Shown here piece after piece: positions 8,846 through 18,739 of a DNA stretch of 64,000 bases. Under the pieces are notes generated by a model. That model ran no database searches. It was given only the letters and a program-made list of their open reading frames with translations, and was not told the DNA's origin. Every line of letters begins with the position of its first letter. The first letter of the stretch is position 1. Origin of the DNA: Pseudomonas orientalis (GTDB lineage Bacteria > Pseudomonadota > Gammaproteobacteria > Pseudomonadales > Pseudomonadaceae); NCBI RefSeq assembly GCF_002934065.1, contig NZ_CP018049.1:1300501-1364500 (forward strand). Direction: 5' to 3'. The translations under genes and the position numbers were made by a program.

Positions 8846-8945
8846 TGTAGGAGCGAGCTTGCTCGCGAAAAACGTCAACGATAACGCGTGCTTGCTGAAT
8901 GAGCGCGGTGCCTGTGAGTTTTTCGCGAGCAAGCTCGCTCCTACA
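8846..8945. repeat. REPIN (inverted pair of REP sequences)
   Basis: A 28-bp sequence beginning TGTAGGAGCGAGCTTGCTCG (8846-8873) recurs as a perfect inverted copy at 8918-8945, with a 44-bp spacer. Each arm holds the short GC-rich palindrome GAGCGAGCTTGCTCGC typical of Pseudomonas REP elements, which are moved by RAYT transposases. It lies between two genes that end convergently. Confidence 0.85.
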
Positions 8946-8963
8946 GACCTGGCGGGACGAGTC

Positions 8964-9638
8964 TCAGTCGCTGAAGTCTTCCCAGCCACCCATCTGTTTC
9001 CAGCGATTGACGATGCCGCAGAACAGCTCAGCGGTCTTTTCGGTGTCGTAGCGCGCCGAATGAGCTTCGCGGCCGTCAAAGTCGATACCGGCGGCCTGGC
9101 AGGCTTTCGCCAGCACGGTCTGGCCATAGGCCAGGCCGGCGAGCGTGGCGGTGTCGAAACTGGAGAACGGATGAAACGGGTTGCGTTTCATGTCCAGCCG
9201 CGCCACGGCGGCGTTCAGGAAGCCCAGGTCGAAACTGCTGTTGTGCCCCACCAGGATCGCACGCTTGCAGCCGTTGGCCTTCAGCGCCTTGCGTACGCCA
9301 CGGAAGATGTCGGTCAGCGCCGCTTCTTCACTCACCGCCATGCGCAGCGGGTGATCAAGCTTGATGCCGGTGAACTCCAGGGCCGCTGCTTCGATGTTGG
9401 CCCCTTCAAACGGCTCGACGCGGAAGAAGTGGGTGTAGTCAGGGTAGACGAAGCCCTGCTCGTCCATGCCGATGGTGGTCGCGGCAATTTCCAGCAACGC
9501 GTCGGTGGCGCAATTGAAACCGCCGGTTTCTACATCGATAACGACAGGCAGGTAGCCGCGGAAACGCTCGGCCATCGGATGGCGCGAACCGCCGCCACCG
9601 CCGTGTTCCTGGTCTTCATCGTAATGGTCTTCACTCAC
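8964..9638 (-). CDS. rnt: Ribonuclease T
   Basis: 224 residues, a DEDD-family 3'-5' exoribonuclease that trims the 3' ends of tRNA and other stable RNAs. Visible motifs are DVETGGFN (Exo I Asp/Glu), [12 protein letters not shown] (Exo II) and [10 protein letters not shown] (Exo III). The start is GTG at 9638, overlapping the pyrC stop by 4 nt (GTGA), so the two are translationally coupled. The rnt-pyrC pairing is conserved in pseudomonads. Confidence 0.95.
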   Translation of the reverse strand: MSEDHYDEDQEHGGGGGSRHPMAERFRGYLPVVIDVETGGFNCATDALLEIAATTIGMDEQGFVYPDYTHFFRVEPFEGANIEAAALEFTGIKLDHPLRMAVSEEAALTDIFRGVRKALKANGCKRAILVGHNSSFDLGFLNAAVARLDMKRNPFHPFSSFDTATLAGLAYGQTVLAKACQAAGIDFDGREAHSARYDTEKTAELFCGIVNRWKQMGGWEDFSD

Positions 9639-10681
9639 TTGCTTTCCTCCAGCAGGCGCCAGCGCAGTGTTTCACCGGCGCGCAGCGGGATAACGGTCAG
9701 CTCGCCAAACGGCAGGCTGGCGGGGGCGGTCCAGTCTTCACGAACCAGGGTGATGCGGTCGGTATTGGCCGGCAGGCCATAGAAGCGCGGGCCGTTGAGG
9801 CTGGCGAAACCTTCCAGCTTGTCCAGGGCATTGCGTTGTTCGAACGCTTCAGCGTACAGCTCGATGGCGGCAAACGCGGTGTAGCATCCCGCGCAACCGC
9901 AGGCGGCTTCCTTGGCGTGCTGGGCGTGGGGCGCGGAATCGGTGCCGAGGAAGAACTTCGGGTTGCCGCTGGTCGCGGCATCCAGCAACGCCACCTGGTG
10001 GGTATTGCGCTTGAGGATCGGCAGGCAATAGAAGTGCGGCCGAATACCGCCCACCAACATGTGGTTGCGGTTGTACAACAGGTGGTGTGCGGTGATGGTC
10101 GCGCCGACGTTGGCCGAAGCCTCGGTGACGAACTGCACGGCGTCGGCGGTGGTGATGTGTTCGAACACCACCTTGAGGGTCGGGAACAGCTCGACCACGC
10201 GGCGCATATGTTCGTCGATGAAGATTTTTTCGCGATCGAACACGTCGACATCGCCACGGGTGACTTCACCGTGGATCAACAGCGGCATGCCCACATCGGC
10301 CATGGCTTCGATGGCCGGCAGGATCTTGTCGATGCTGGTCACGCCGGAGTCGGAGTTGGTGGTCGCGCCGGCCGGGTACAGCTTGGCGGCGTACACGAAG
10401 CCGCTGGCCTTGGCCTCGCGGATCTCCGAAGGCTGGGTGCGGTCGGTGAGGTAAAGCACCATCAGCGGCTCGAAGCGGCTTCCGGCCGGTCGTGCAGCGA
10501 GGATACGCTGGCGATAGGCGTCGGCTTGCTCGGCGTTACGCACCGGAGGTACCAGGTTAGGCATGATGATGGCGCGGCCAAAGGTGCGCGCGACATCGGC
10601 CACGGTGTGGGGTAACGCAGCACCATCGCGAAGATGTATATGCCAGTCGTCGGGACGCAGCAGGGTCAGGCGGTCGGACAT
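9635..10681 (-). CDS. pyrC: Dihydroorotase (class II)
   Basis: 348 residues. It cyclises N-carbamoyl-aspartate to dihydroorotate in pyrimidine synthesis. The metal-binding HIH is in [10 protein letters not shown], the carbamylated Lys in [14 protein letters not shown], and the active-site Asp in [10 protein letters not shown]. The ATG at 10681 ([12 protein letters not shown]) is chosen because it matches the family N-terminus; the frame stays open 20 codons further upstream without homology. It is the first gene of the pyrC-rnt pair. Confidence 0.95.
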   Translation of the reverse strand: MSDRLTLLRPDDWHIHLRDGAALPHTVADVARTFGRAIIMPNLVPPVRNAEQADAYRQRILAARPAGSRFEPLMVLYLTDRTQPSEIREAKASGFVYAAKLYPAGATTNSDSGVTSIDKILPAIEAMADVGMPLLIHGEVTRGDVDVFDREKIFIDEHMRRVVELFPTLKVVFEHITTADAVQFVTEASANVGATITAHHLLYNRNHMLVGGIRPHFYCLPILKRNTHQVALLDAATSGNPKFFLGTDSAPHAQHAKEAACGCAGCYTAFAAIELYAEAFEQRNALDKLEGFASLNGPRFYGLPANTDRITLVREDWTAPASLPFGELTVIPLRAGETLRWRLLEESK

Positions 10682-10837
10682 TGGGGATTCCAGGCGGGTC
10701 AATCTGGTGGGAATGCTACCGGAAAAGACTCGTGCAGGCACTCGCTATCAAGTTTTGCAGGATGCAACCGATAGCACTGGGTATGCCTTAACGATGTATG
10801 ACGCCTTGAAGTGTTGTAGAAACCAGTGGAGCCTCCC

Positions 10838-11746
10838 GTGCGCCAGCATTATCTAGCCCTGCTCAGTGTGTTCGCCAGCCTGCCCGCGATGGCCCTTACG
10901 TTCCAGACACGCCTGGAGAATATTGAGTGGAAAGTGGAGGGCGATCAGTTCGAGTGCCGCCTGACCCAGCCGATCACCGATTTCGGTTCGGGTGAATTTG
11001 TGCGCCGGGCGGGCGAGCAGGCGACCTTTCGCCTGAAAGCCTACAGTGGTTCGCTTGGTGCCGGCTCCGCCACGTTGCTGGCCGCCGCCGCGCCCTGGCA
11101 ACCGGGCCGTGGCGACATCAACCTGGGTGCGGTACGCGTCGGCAGTGGTGATGTGCTGTTTAACAGCTCACAGGCCCAGGCCGGGCGTCTTTTTACCGGT
11201 CTGCTCGAAGGCCGCAGCCCGACCGTGCGGCATTACGGACGCGAAGGCGGTTATTCGGAAATTCGCCTGCTGCCGGTGAAGTTCGCCAAGGCCTACAACG
11301 ACTATCAGTTGTGTACTACCAAGCTGTTGCCGATGAACTACGATCAGGTTAAACAGACGGAAGTCGGTTTCCCCGGTGGTGGCATCGAACTGGATGCAGC
11401 GGCCAAGCAGAAACTGTCGGTCATTGTCGCGTTCATGAAAGCCGACCCCACGGTCAACCACATCGAGCTGAACGGCCATTCGGATAACAGCGGCAACCGC
11501 CTGACCAACCGTGATGTCTCGCGACGCCGTGCCTTGGCGGTAGTGGACTACTTCAAGGCCAACGGCATCCCGGAATCCCAGATCACGATGCGTTTCCACG
11601 GTGAAAGCTACCCCTTGGCGCCCAACACCAATGCCGCCAACCGAGCGCGCAACCGTCGGGTCAACGTGCAGCTCGAACGCGTGGCGGCGCCCGAGAAACC
11701 GGCACCCCAGGCCGCAGCTCCGAGCACCCCTGCTGCGACCTCGTGA
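10838..11746 (+). CDS. motY: Flagellar stator-associated protein MotY (OmpA family)
   Basis: 302 residues. I choose the GTG at 10838: GGAG lies 6 nt upstream and the product begins with a Sec signal (MRQHYLALLSVFASLPAMA). The N-terminal half is the MotY-specific domain. Residues about 165-285 form an OmpA/MotB-like peptidoglycan-binding domain (ELNGHSDNSGN, NRARNRRVNV). MotY forms the T-ring that anchors sodium- or proton-driven stators around the polar flagellar motor. A Pro/Ala-rich tail follows. The position between pyrC and argG matches P. aeruginosa PA3526. Confidence 0.92.
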   Translation: MRQHYLALLSVFASLPAMALTFQTRLENIEWKVEGDQFECRLTQPITDFGSGEFVRRAGEQATFRLKAYSGSLGAGSATLLAAAAPWQPGRGDINLGAVRVGSGDVLFNSSQAQAGRLFTGLLEGRSPTVRHYGREGGYSEIRLLPVKFAKAYNDYQLCTTKLLPMNYDQVKQTEVGFPGGGIELDAAAKQKLSVIVAFMKADPTVNHIELNGHSDNSGNRLTNRDVSRRRALAVVDYFKANGIPESQITMRFHGESYPLAPNTNAANRARNRRVNVQLERVAAPEKPAPQAAAPSTPAATS

Positions 11747-11875
11747 GGCGCGGTCATCGGTCGCCCGGTCGACATAATCTGTCGCTTTATCTTCATTTGC
11801 TGTCGCGCCCCTGTAAATTCACGGTTTTGATCGGTAGAATCGTTGCCTTTCCGTACAACCCCGTGGAGTGATGGC

Positions 11876-13093
11876 ATGGCCGACGTAAACAAGGTCGTTC
11901 TCGCGTATTCCGGCGGCCTGGACACTTCGGTGATCCTCAAGTGGCTGCAGGATACTTATAACTGTGAAGTGGTGACATTCACCGCTGACCTGGGTCAGGG
12001 CGAAGAGGTCGAACCTGCACGTGCCAAGGCGCAAGCCATGGGCGTGAAAGAGATCTACATTGACGACCTGCGCGAAGAGTTCGTCCGCGATTTCGTTTAT
12101 CCGATGTTTCGCGCCAATACCGTCTATGAAGGCGAGTACCTGCTCGGCACCTCCATTGCACGTCCGCTGATCGCCAAGCGCCTGATCGAAATCGCCAACG
12201 AAACCGGCGCTGATGCCATTTCCCATGGTGCCACCGGCAAAGGCAACGACCAGGTGCGTTTTGAATTGGGCGCCTACGCGCTCAAGCCCGGCGTGAAAGT
12301 GATTGCGCCGTGGCGTGAATGGGACCTGCTGTCCCGTGAAAAGCTGATGGATTATGCTGAAAAGCACGCGATCCCGATCGAGCGTCACGGCAAGAAGAAA
12401 TCCCCGTACTCGATGGATGCCAACTTGCTGCACATCTCCTATGAAGGCGGCGTGCTGGAAGACACCTGGACCGAGCACGAAGAAGACATGTGGAAATGGA
12501 CCGTCTCCCCGGAGAGCGCGCCAGATAAGCCACAGTACCTGGAACTGACCTACCGCAACGGTGACATCGTCGCGCTCGATGGTGTCGAGATGACACCCGC
12601 CACCGTGCTGGCGACCCTGAACCGTATAGGTGGTGAACACGGTATCGGCCGTCTCGACATCGTCGAGAACCGTTACGTGGGCATGAAGTCCCGCGGCTGC
12701 TACGAAACTCCGGGCGGCACCATCATGTTGCGCGCTCACCGCGCCATCGAGTCCATTACCCTGGACCGTGAAGTGGCCCACCTCAAAGATGAGCTGATGC
12801 CCAAGTACGCCAGCTTGATCTATACCGGTTACTGGTGGAGCCCTGAACGCCTGATGCTGCAACAGATGATCGATGCCTCCCAGGCCCACGTGAACGGTGT
12901 GGTGCGCCTGAAGCTGTACAAGGGCAACGTGATCGTGACCGGTCGCAAGTCCGATGAGTCGCTGTTTGACGCCAACATTGCGACCTTCGAGGAAGATGGT
13001 GGTGCCTACAACCAAGCGGATGCAGCCGGCTTCATCAAGTTGAACGCCTTGCGCATGCGCATCGCAGCCAACAAAGGACGCAAGTTGTTCTGA
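11876..13093 (+). CDS. argG: Argininosuccinate synthase
   Basis: 405 residues. It joins citrulline and aspartate using ATP in arginine synthesis. The N-terminal ATP-pyrophosphatase motif AYSGGLDTS is clear, as are the citrulline/aspartate contacts in [13 protein letters not shown] and the GRKSDESL C-terminal region. The ATG at 11876 has GGAG 8 nt upstream; a competing ATG at 11871 is out of frame. A strong terminator follows directly. Confidence 0.97.
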   Translation: MADVNKVVLAYSGGLDTSVILKWLQDTYNCEVVTFTADLGQGEEVEPARAKAQAMGVKEIYIDDLREEFVRDFVYPMFRANTVYEGEYLLGTSIARPLIAKRLIEIANETGADAISHGATGKGNDQVRFELGAYALKPGVKVIAPWREWDLLSREKLMDYAEKHAIPIERHGKKKSPYSMDANLLHISYEGGVLEDTWTEHEEDMWKWTVSPESAPDKPQYLELTYRNGDIVALDGVEMTPATVLATLNRIGGEHGIGRLDIVENRYVGMKSRGCYETPGGTIMLRAHRAIESITLDREVAHLKDELMPKYASLIYTGYWWSPERLMLQQMIDASQAHVNGVVRLKLYKGNVIVTGRKSDESLFDANIATFEEDGGAYNQADAAGFIKLNALRMRIAANKGRKLF

Positions 13094-13110
13094 GTGTTTT
13101 GCTTGTTGTG

Positions 13111-13141
13111 AAAAAGCCCCTTTTGCAAGGGGCTTTTTTTT
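13111..13141 (+). terminator. Terminator of argG
   Basis: AAAAAGCCCC and GGGGCTTTTT with an 8-nt loop and a T8 tail. Confidence 0.85.
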
Positions 13142-13722
13142 GCCCCAAATATACCAATACAAGCATTAATCAGAGCGAACGACGTTTAAAAAATGTTTGA
13201 TCGGTGTTTAAGGGGCTTTCTTCAAGTCTTTGAAGGTTTTTTCGAATCCAGAAATCTACTTTCCTGCGGAAAGGTTTTTTACATCTAGATAGGAACTATG
13301 TCTTACAGAAGTTTCACTCATGAAGGCGCAAAGGCGGTGTAATTTGTGGAATTTTCTGTAGGAAAATTGGGTGTATATAAATATGTTAAATGGAACTGAA
13401 GCTGATGGAGTTTTTTCAGCCCTTTGTATAAGCCGCCATGGCAAACAAGGGGTATTTCCTGAGAGACCTGTGCGCCACGTTTACCTTGCTGCCCCCGGGA
13501 TGAGGATATTTCTCTCAAAATATGTACGAGCAGGGAAAGGTCTGAAGGGCTCCATAAAGGCCAATACATTAAAGTTGGCGAATTTTTGTAGGCTAATTCC
13601 TTTCTTGTTGTGGGGTGGGTCTCTGCCTGCTGTTGCTCGGGGGGGCATGCTATGCCAACTAGCAGACGACTAGGCTATTGTGCTTTCTCTAAATAATTCG
13701 AACAGCGAAATTGGACTTTCTC
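13142..13722. other. Long AT-rich intergenic region upstream of the response regulator
   Basis: About 580 bases that are clearly more AT-rich than their neighbours. A hairpin CTTCAA/TTGAAG followed by GTTTTTT lies at about 13219-13243 and resembles a terminator. A 100-codon plus-strand frame (13371-13673) is open, but its composition does not look like Pseudomonas coding sequence and I do not call it. The promoter of the gene at 13723 must lie here. Confidence 0.4.
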
Positions 13723-14355
13723 ATGAATAAAGTGCTGATCGTGGATGATCATCCCGTCATTCGGCTTGCTGTGCGCATGCTAATGGAACGTCATGGTTAT
13801 GAGGTCGTTGCCGAGACTGATAACGGTGTCGATGCGCTGCAACTTGCAAGGGAACATATGCCGGACATTGTCATTTTGGACATTGGCATTCCCAAACTCG
13901 ATGGCCTTGAAGTTATTTGCCGGCTGGCCTCGACCAAGCAAGCCGTATCGTTCAAGGTGCTGGTGCTGACCTCCCAGGCGCCAGGACATTTTTCCATGCG
14001 TTGCATGCAGGCCGGCGCTGCCGGCTACGTGTGCAAGCAGCAGGACCTGACCGAACTGTTGAGCGCCATCAAGGCAGTGCTTTCCGGCTACAGCTACTTC
14101 CCTAACCAGGCACTCAATTCGGTGCGGTCCACCATGGGCAACGCCAGTGAGGCAGACATGGTCGAACGTCTATCGGGGCGGGAAATGATGGTGCTGCAGC
14201 AGTTGGCCCGTGGCAAAACCAACAAGGAGATTGCCGACGGTATGTTCCTCAGTAACAAGACCGTCAGCACCTATAAGACGCGCCTGCTGCTCAAGCTCAA
14301 TGCTCGGTCACTGGTCGACCTGATAGAGCTTGCCCAGCGCAATGGTCTGGTGTGA
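13723..14355 (+). CDS. NarL/FixJ-family response regulator (BvgA/EvgA/RocA-like), orphan
   Basis: 210 residues. The receiver domain (1-120) has acidic Asp8-Asp9 in LIVDDHPV and phospho-acceptor Asp53 in VILDIGIPK. A LuxR-type helix-turn-helix occupies about 146-206 (LSGREMMVLQQLARGKTNKE, SNKTVSTYKTRLL). The ATG at 13723 is preferred over the TTG at 13711 because it matches the receiver N-terminus. No sensor kinase gene is adjacent. Family members control adhesion, fimbriae or stress genes, but the target here is unknown. Confidence 0.88.
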   Translation: MNKVLIVDDHPVIRLAVRMLMERHGYEVVAETDNGVDALQLAREHMPDIVILDIGIPKLDGLEVICRLASTKQAVSFKVLVLTSQAPGHFSMRCMQAGAAGYVCKQQDLTELLSAIKAVLSGYSYFPNQALNSVRSTMGNASEADMVERLSGREMMVLQQLARGKTNKEIADGMFLSNKTVSTYKTRLLLKLNARSLVDLIELAQRNGLV

Positions 14356-14399
14356 GGAGGGGCGCTTCACCATTCTGACACTGCTGTAGAATCCGGCAC

Positions 14400-14424
14400 A
14401 AAAAAGCCTCCGTCAGGGAGGCTT
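14400..14424 (-). terminator. Terminator for the 14444-14626 gene
   Basis: On the minus strand AAGCCTCC and GGAGGCTT form an 8-bp stem with a TTTTTT tail. It ends the metG-to-14444 run of minus-strand genes. Confidence 0.8.
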
Positions 14425-14443
14425 CCGGCCGTTTGCCGAGCGT

Positions 14444-14626
14444 TCAGAAGTCGAAGTCGTAATCGGCCAATTGTTTTTGCAAGCGTCGCTCTTCCAGAAG
14501 ATTGTCGATAATCAGGCGTTTGCTCAAATTGGTCTTGGCTGTCTCCGGGACGGGCGCTGGCGCCTCATCGTCTTCCGGCTCCACCAATTCGTCATCTACT
14601 TCCAGTTGTTCTTTGCCAGTGCTCAT
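14444..14626 (-). CDS. PA3496-family small protein
   Basis: 60 residues, starting at the ATG at 14626 (MSTGKEQLEVDDE). The first half is acidic and Pro-rich (EPEDDEAPAPVPE), and the second half is a likely amphipathic helix (SKRLIIDNLLEERRLQKQL) ending in DYDFDF. It matches the small conserved gene next to nth in P. aeruginosa (PA3496), which is named a putative envelope-integrity protein. It has no signal peptide or membrane segment. Function unproven. Confidence 0.75.
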   Translation of the reverse strand: MSTGKEQLEVDDELVEPEDDEAPAPVPETAKTNLSKRLIIDNLLEERRLQKQLADYDFDF

Positions 14627-14734
14627 AAGGTTCACTCCAGGCTAAAGACTGCCATTGGCGCTCCTTATAGCGATAATCGACGAACGCGTAAAAAAGATTT
14701 TTTCAATCGATTGATGAGGAAAACCTAACAACCC

Positions 14735-15373
14735 TCAATCGTCGGATGTCTTGTCCTTGTATTCACATAGATCTTCGATCCGACAACTGCCGCACCGAGG
14801 CTTGCGCGCCTGGCAAACATAGCGCCCGTGAAGAATCAGCCAGTGATGGGAATCGAGCAGATAGGGCTTGGGCACGAACTTCATCAGCTGTTTCTCGACC
14901 TCCACCACATTCTTTCCGCGAGCGATGCCGGTTCGGTTGCTGACGCGAAAAATATGCGTATCCACCGCCATAGTGAGCTGCCGGAACGCCGTATTGAGTA
15001 CAACGTTGGCGGTCTTGCGGCCCACGCCGGGCAATGCTTCGAGGGCTTCCCGGGTTTGCGGTACTTCGCCGGCGTGCAGCTCCATGAGCAGGCGGCACGT
15101 CTCGATCACGTTCTTGGCCTTGCTGTTGTACAAGCCGATGGTCTTGATGTACTCCGATAACCCTTGTACACCCAAGGCGTAAATCGCCTCCGGCGTATTG
15201 GCCACCGGGAACAGCTTGGCCGTGGCCTTATTGACGCCGACGTCTGTGGATTGGGCCGACAGGATCACGGCGATCAGCAGCTCGAACGGGGAGGAGTAGG
15301 CCAGTTCGGTCTTGGGTTCCGGATTGTCTTCGTGAAACCTGCGGAAAATTTCCAGGCGTTTTGCAGCGTTCAT
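14735..15373 (-). CDS. nth: Endonuclease III
   Basis: 212 residues. This DNA glycosylase/AP lyase removes oxidised pyrimidines. The helix-hairpin-helix LPGVGRKTANVVL carries the catalytic Lys, VDTHIFRVSNR holds the catalytic Asp, and the C-terminal Cys cluster CQARKPRCGSCRIEDLC (Cx6Cx2Cx5C) binds [4Fe-4S]. The ATG at 15373 (MNAAKRLEIF) is the family start; the frame runs 17 codons further upstream. It follows rnfB by 69 nt, the usual order near rnf in gammaproteobacteria. Confidence 0.96.
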   Translation of the reverse strand: MNAAKRLEIFRRFHEDNPEPKTELAYSSPFELLIAVILSAQSTDVGVNKATAKLFPVANTPEAIYALGVQGLSEYIKTIGLYNSKAKNVIETCRLLMELHAGEVPQTREALEALPGVGRKTANVVLNTAFRQLTMAVDTHIFRVSNRTGIARGKNVVEVEKQLMKFVPKPYLLDSHHWLILHGRYVCQARKPRCGSCRIEDLCEYKDKTSDD

Positions 15374-15442
15374 AGGGAGGGACGTTTCCTTGCAGGCTAT
15401 CGACGTAATTGTAGCAATACACAACGCAGCGTCGGTTGTGGG

Positions 15443-16429
15443 TCAGGCGTTACCGTTGGCGCTGGCGTCGCAAGTGGCCTGGGCGTCATGCAGCGTCTGC
15501 TCGGCGGCGTCCAGCGCGGCATTCAAGTTTGCCAGTTGCTGTTCGTCAGCCTGTTGATCCTGGGCCTTTTTCAATGCGGCCCGGCGCATTGCCAGTTGGA
15601 TCTTCGCGCGCTTGAGTTCAGCGCTTTTGCTTGTCGGCAGCGGTGGCGGGACGTTGACCTCCAGCGCGGCAAGCGCCTGCTCCGAGGCTTCGAACTGCCT
15701 TTGCAGGACAATCAATTGTGACTGTTGCTCAAAGGTCGGGGGATGACCAAACGCCTTCAGGGATTTGTGCAACTGCGCACGGCTCATGGCGACACTGATT
15801 TTGGCTTGCTTGATTGCTGCATCCTGAGCGGCCTGATGGCTATCGGCTGATGCCGCTGCCACGGGCGCAATGCGCTTGGCCCGCGCCACGCGTTCGGCGT
15901 GTTTGCAGGCTTGCTCACGTTGCAGGCGTGCGTTGCGCTGTTCGAAACGCCGACGTGCCCGGTCGCGTTTAAGGCCACGTTTGCGCCGCTCGTCATCGCT
16001 GCGCGCCAGGTCGCCCACAATCGGCAGGACTTCAGCAAGTGGGCGCATCTCGATGCAGTCGACAGGGCAGGGCGCGACGCACAGGTCGCAACCGGTGCAC
16101 TCGTCGATGATGACCGTGTGCATCAACTTGGCGGCGCCAATGATGGCGTCCACCGGGCAAGCCTGGATGCATTTGGTGCAACCGATGCATTCAGCCTCAC
16201 GGATGTAGGCGATCTGGGCCGGCGCGTCGCCACGGCTCGTATCCAGGGCCAGCACCGGCACGCGCAGCAATTGCGCAAGCCCGGCGATGGTTTCCTGGCC
16301 TCCGGGCGGACACTTGTTGATCGCCTCGCCGTCAGCAATGCCTTCGGCGTAAGGCTTGCAGCCCGGGTGCCCGCACTTGCCGCATTGAGTCTGCGGTAGC
16401 AGCGCGTCGATACGTTGAATCAGGTTCAT
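15443..16429 (-). CDS. rnfB: RnfB-like iron-sulfur protein, without other Rnf subunits
   Basis: 328 residues. The N-terminal domain has the Rnf[17 protein letters not shown] [4Fe-4S] motif with a later Cys (NKCPPGG). Two ferredoxin-type clusters follow ([16 protein letters not shown] and [16 protein letters not shown]). The usual N-terminal transmembrane helix is missing, so the protein should be soluble. Residues about 150-328 form a long, charged, Gln/Arg-rich and probably helical extension. The nearest genes are nth and metG; rnfA, C, D, G and E are absent here. It may serve as an electron carrier for another partner. Confidence 0.85.
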   Translation of the reverse strand: MNLIQRIDALLPQTQCGKCGHPGCKPYAEGIADGEAINKCPPGGQETIAGLAQLLRVPVLALDTSRGDAPAQIAYIREAECIGCTKCIQACPVDAIIGAAKLMHTVIIDECTGCDLCVAPCPVDCIEMRPLAEVLPIVGDLARSDDERRKRGLKRDRARRRFEQRNARLQREQACKHAERVARAKRIAPVAAASADSHQAAQDAAIKQAKISVAMSRAQLHKSLKAFGHPPTFEQQSQLIVLQRQFEASEQALAALEVNVPPPLPTSKSAELKRAKIQLAMRRAALKKAQDQQADEQQLANLNAALDAAEQTLHDAQATCDASANGNA

Positions 16430-16516
16430 GCTTTGATCATTGCGTTGACGCCCGGCCCGCCGATGTGGGCGGGCTGAAAAGCCCCAACGTCGAAACGCCG
16501 GGGCATCCTGCAGGGG

Positions 16517-18568
16517 TTACTTGATGCGTTGACCTGGCTTGGCGCCGCTGTCCGGGCTGAGCAGATAGATTTCTGCGCCGCCAGGACCGGCCGCCATCAC
16601 CATGCCTTCAGAGATACCGAATTTCATTTTTCGTGGCTTGAGGTTGGCGATCATCATGGTCAGGCGACCATCGAGCTTGGACGGGTCCGGGTAAGCGCTC
16701 TTGATGCCGGAGAACACATTGCGTTGCTCGCCGCCCAGATCCAGGGTCAGGCGCAACAGCTTGTCGGCGCCTTCCACGGCTTCGGCCTTGACGATCAGTG
16801 CAACCCGCAGGTCTACGGCGGCAAAGGCGTCGAACTCGATTTCAGCGGAAATAGGGTCCTTGGCCAACTCGCCGTTACCTGCTGGCGCAGTCGAGCCGGT
16901 GTCGGTCTGGCTGGCGACCAGGTCTTCTTTCGACGCGTCAGTCATGGCCTGGACCTTTACCGGGTCGATGCGGGTCATCAATGGCTTGAACGCGTTCAAC
17001 TGATGGTTGCCGAGCAGCGTGGCGTGGTCGTTCCAGGTCAGTGGCGCGACGTTGAGGAACGCCTCTGCATCGGCGGCCAGCAGCGGCAGCACCGGCTTGA
17101 GGAAGATCACCAACTGACGGAACAGGTTGACGCCGGTGGCGCAGATCGCCTGGACCTCAGCTTCCTTGCCTTCCTGCTTGTTAAGTGACCATGGCGCCTT
17201 GTCGGCAATCCAGGCATTGGCGCGGTCGGCCAGGCCCATGATTTCTCGCATGGCGCGGGCAAAGTCGCGGGCTTCATAGGCGTCAGCGATGCTCGGCGCA
17301 GCGGCCAGGAAGGCATCGGTCAATTCCGGAGCAGCGTTTTCAGCGACCAGCACTCCTGCGTTGCCCTTGTGGATAAACCCTGCACAACGGCTGGCGATAT
17401 TGACAACCTTGCCGACCAGATCCGAGTTGACCTTCTGTACGAAGTCTTCCAGGTTCAGGTCGAGGTCGTCGACGCCACGGCCCAGCTTGGACGCATAGTA
17501 ATAACGCAAATATTCCGGCGACAGGTGGTCCAGGTAGGTGCGCGCCTTGATAAAGGTGCCGCGGGACTTGGACATCTTCTGCCCATTTACCGTCAGGTAG
17601 CCGTGCACGGCAATGCCGGTCGGCTTGCGGTAGCCCGAACCTTCGAGCATCGCCGGCCAGAACAACGCGTGGAAGTTGACGATGTCCTTGCCGATGAAGT
17701 GGTACAGCTCGGCAGTGGAATCCTTGCCCCAGAACGCATCGAAGTCCAGCTCCGGTGTGCGGTCGCAGAGGTTCTTGAAACTGGCCATGTAGCCGATCGG
17801 CGCGTCCAGCCAGACATAGAAGTACTTGCCCGGCTCGCCCGGGATCTCGAAGCCGAAGTACGGCGCATCGCGGGAAATGTCCCACTGTTGCAGGCCGGCA
17901 TCCAGCCATTCGGCGATCTTGTTGGCCACGGCGTCCTGCAAGGTGCCGCTGCGGGTCCAGGTTTGCAGCATTTGCTGGAAATCCGGGAGTTTGAAGAAAA
18001 AGTGCTGGGAATCCTTGAGTACCGGGGTGGCGCCGGAGATGGCCGACTTCGGGTTCTTCAGGTCGGTGGGTGCGTAGGTGGCACCGCATTTCTCACAGTT
18101 GTCGCCGTACTGGTCGTCGGTGCCGCATTTCGGACAGGTGCCCTTGATGAAACGATCGGCCAGGAACATTTTCTTTTCCGGGTCGAAATACTGGGTGATC
18201 GAGCGCGTGGCAATGTGCCCGGCGTCTTTCAACCGCAGGTAGATCTGGCTCGAAAGCTCACGATTTTCGTCGCAATGAGTCGAGTGGAAGTTGTCGAAGT
18301 CCACCAGGAACTCGGCAAAGTCGGCGCTGTGTTCAGCCTGCACATTGGCGATCAGTTGTTCCGGGGTGATGCCTTCCTTTTCGGCGCGCAACATGATGGC
18401 CGAACCGTGGGCGTCGTCCGCGCAGACATAAATGCATTGATTGCCGCGATGCTTCTGGAAGCGCACCCACATATCGGTCTGGATGTACTCAAGCATATGG
18501 CCAAGATGGATGGAACCATTGGCATAGGGCAGGGCGCTGGTGACGAGGATCTTGCGTGGCTCGGACAT
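16517..18568 (-). CDS. metG: Methionyl-tRNA synthetase
   Basis: 683 residues, a class I synthetase. The HIGH-type motif HLGHM is near residue 21 and KMSKS near 330. A zinc-binding Cys set ([18 protein letters not shown]) lies at about 144-161. The C-terminal 110 residues are an EMAPII/Arc1p-like tRNA-binding domain ([20 protein letters not shown]), as in the dimeric E. coli type. It diverges from apbC across a 171-nt promoter region, an arrangement conserved in gammaproteobacteria. Confidence 0.97.
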   Translation of the reverse strand: MSEPRKILVTSALPYANGSIHLGHMLEYIQTDMWVRFQKHRGNQCIYVCADDAHGSAIMLRAEKEGITPEQLIANVQAEHSADFAEFLVDFDNFHSTHCDENRELSSQIYLRLKDAGHIATRSITQYFDPEKKMFLADRFIKGTCPKCGTDDQYGDNCEKCGATYAPTDLKNPKSAISGATPVLKDSQHFFFKLPDFQQMLQTWTRSGTLQDAVANKIAEWLDAGLQQWDISRDAPYFGFEIPGEPGKYFYVWLDAPIGYMASFKNLCDRTPELDFDAFWGKDSTAELYHFIGKDIVNFHALFWPAMLEGSGYRKPTGIAVHGYLTVNGQKMSKSRGTFIKARTYLDHLSPEYLRYYYASKLGRGVDDLDLNLEDFVQKVNSDLVGKVVNIASRCAGFIHKGNAGVLVAENAAPELTDAFLAAAPSIADAYEARDFARAMREIMGLADRANAWIADKAPWSLNKQEGKEAEVQAICATGVNLFRQLVIFLKPVLPLLAADAEAFLNVAPLTWNDHATLLGNHQLNAFKPLMTRIDPVKVQAMTDASKEDLVASQTDTGSTAPAGNGELAKDPISAEIEFDAFAAVDLRVALIVKAEAVEGADKLLRLTLDLGGEQRNVFSGIKSAYPDPSKLDGRLTMMIANLKPRKMKFGISEGMVMAAGPGGAEIYLLSPDSGAKPGQRIK

Positions 18569-18739
18569 GGGGCTCGGCTACTTGATGAAACGGAGGTCGG
18601 CCACTATAAAGCGCCGGGAAATTTATTTCACCCCGTGGTGCTGTTTCAGAATCTTCCCATCCTGCGAAAGCATGCCGCTGGTGGCCCGGAACGGTTAGGA
18701 TAGCCGCCTGTTTCAGTCAGTCTTTTTCGGGAGTTGCCC

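Noticed and set aside
13371..13673. 100-codon plus-strand frame upstream of the response regulator
   Set aside because: Lies in an AT-rich intergenic region, lacks Pseudomonas-like codon use and a recognisable product. A real gene cannot be excluded.
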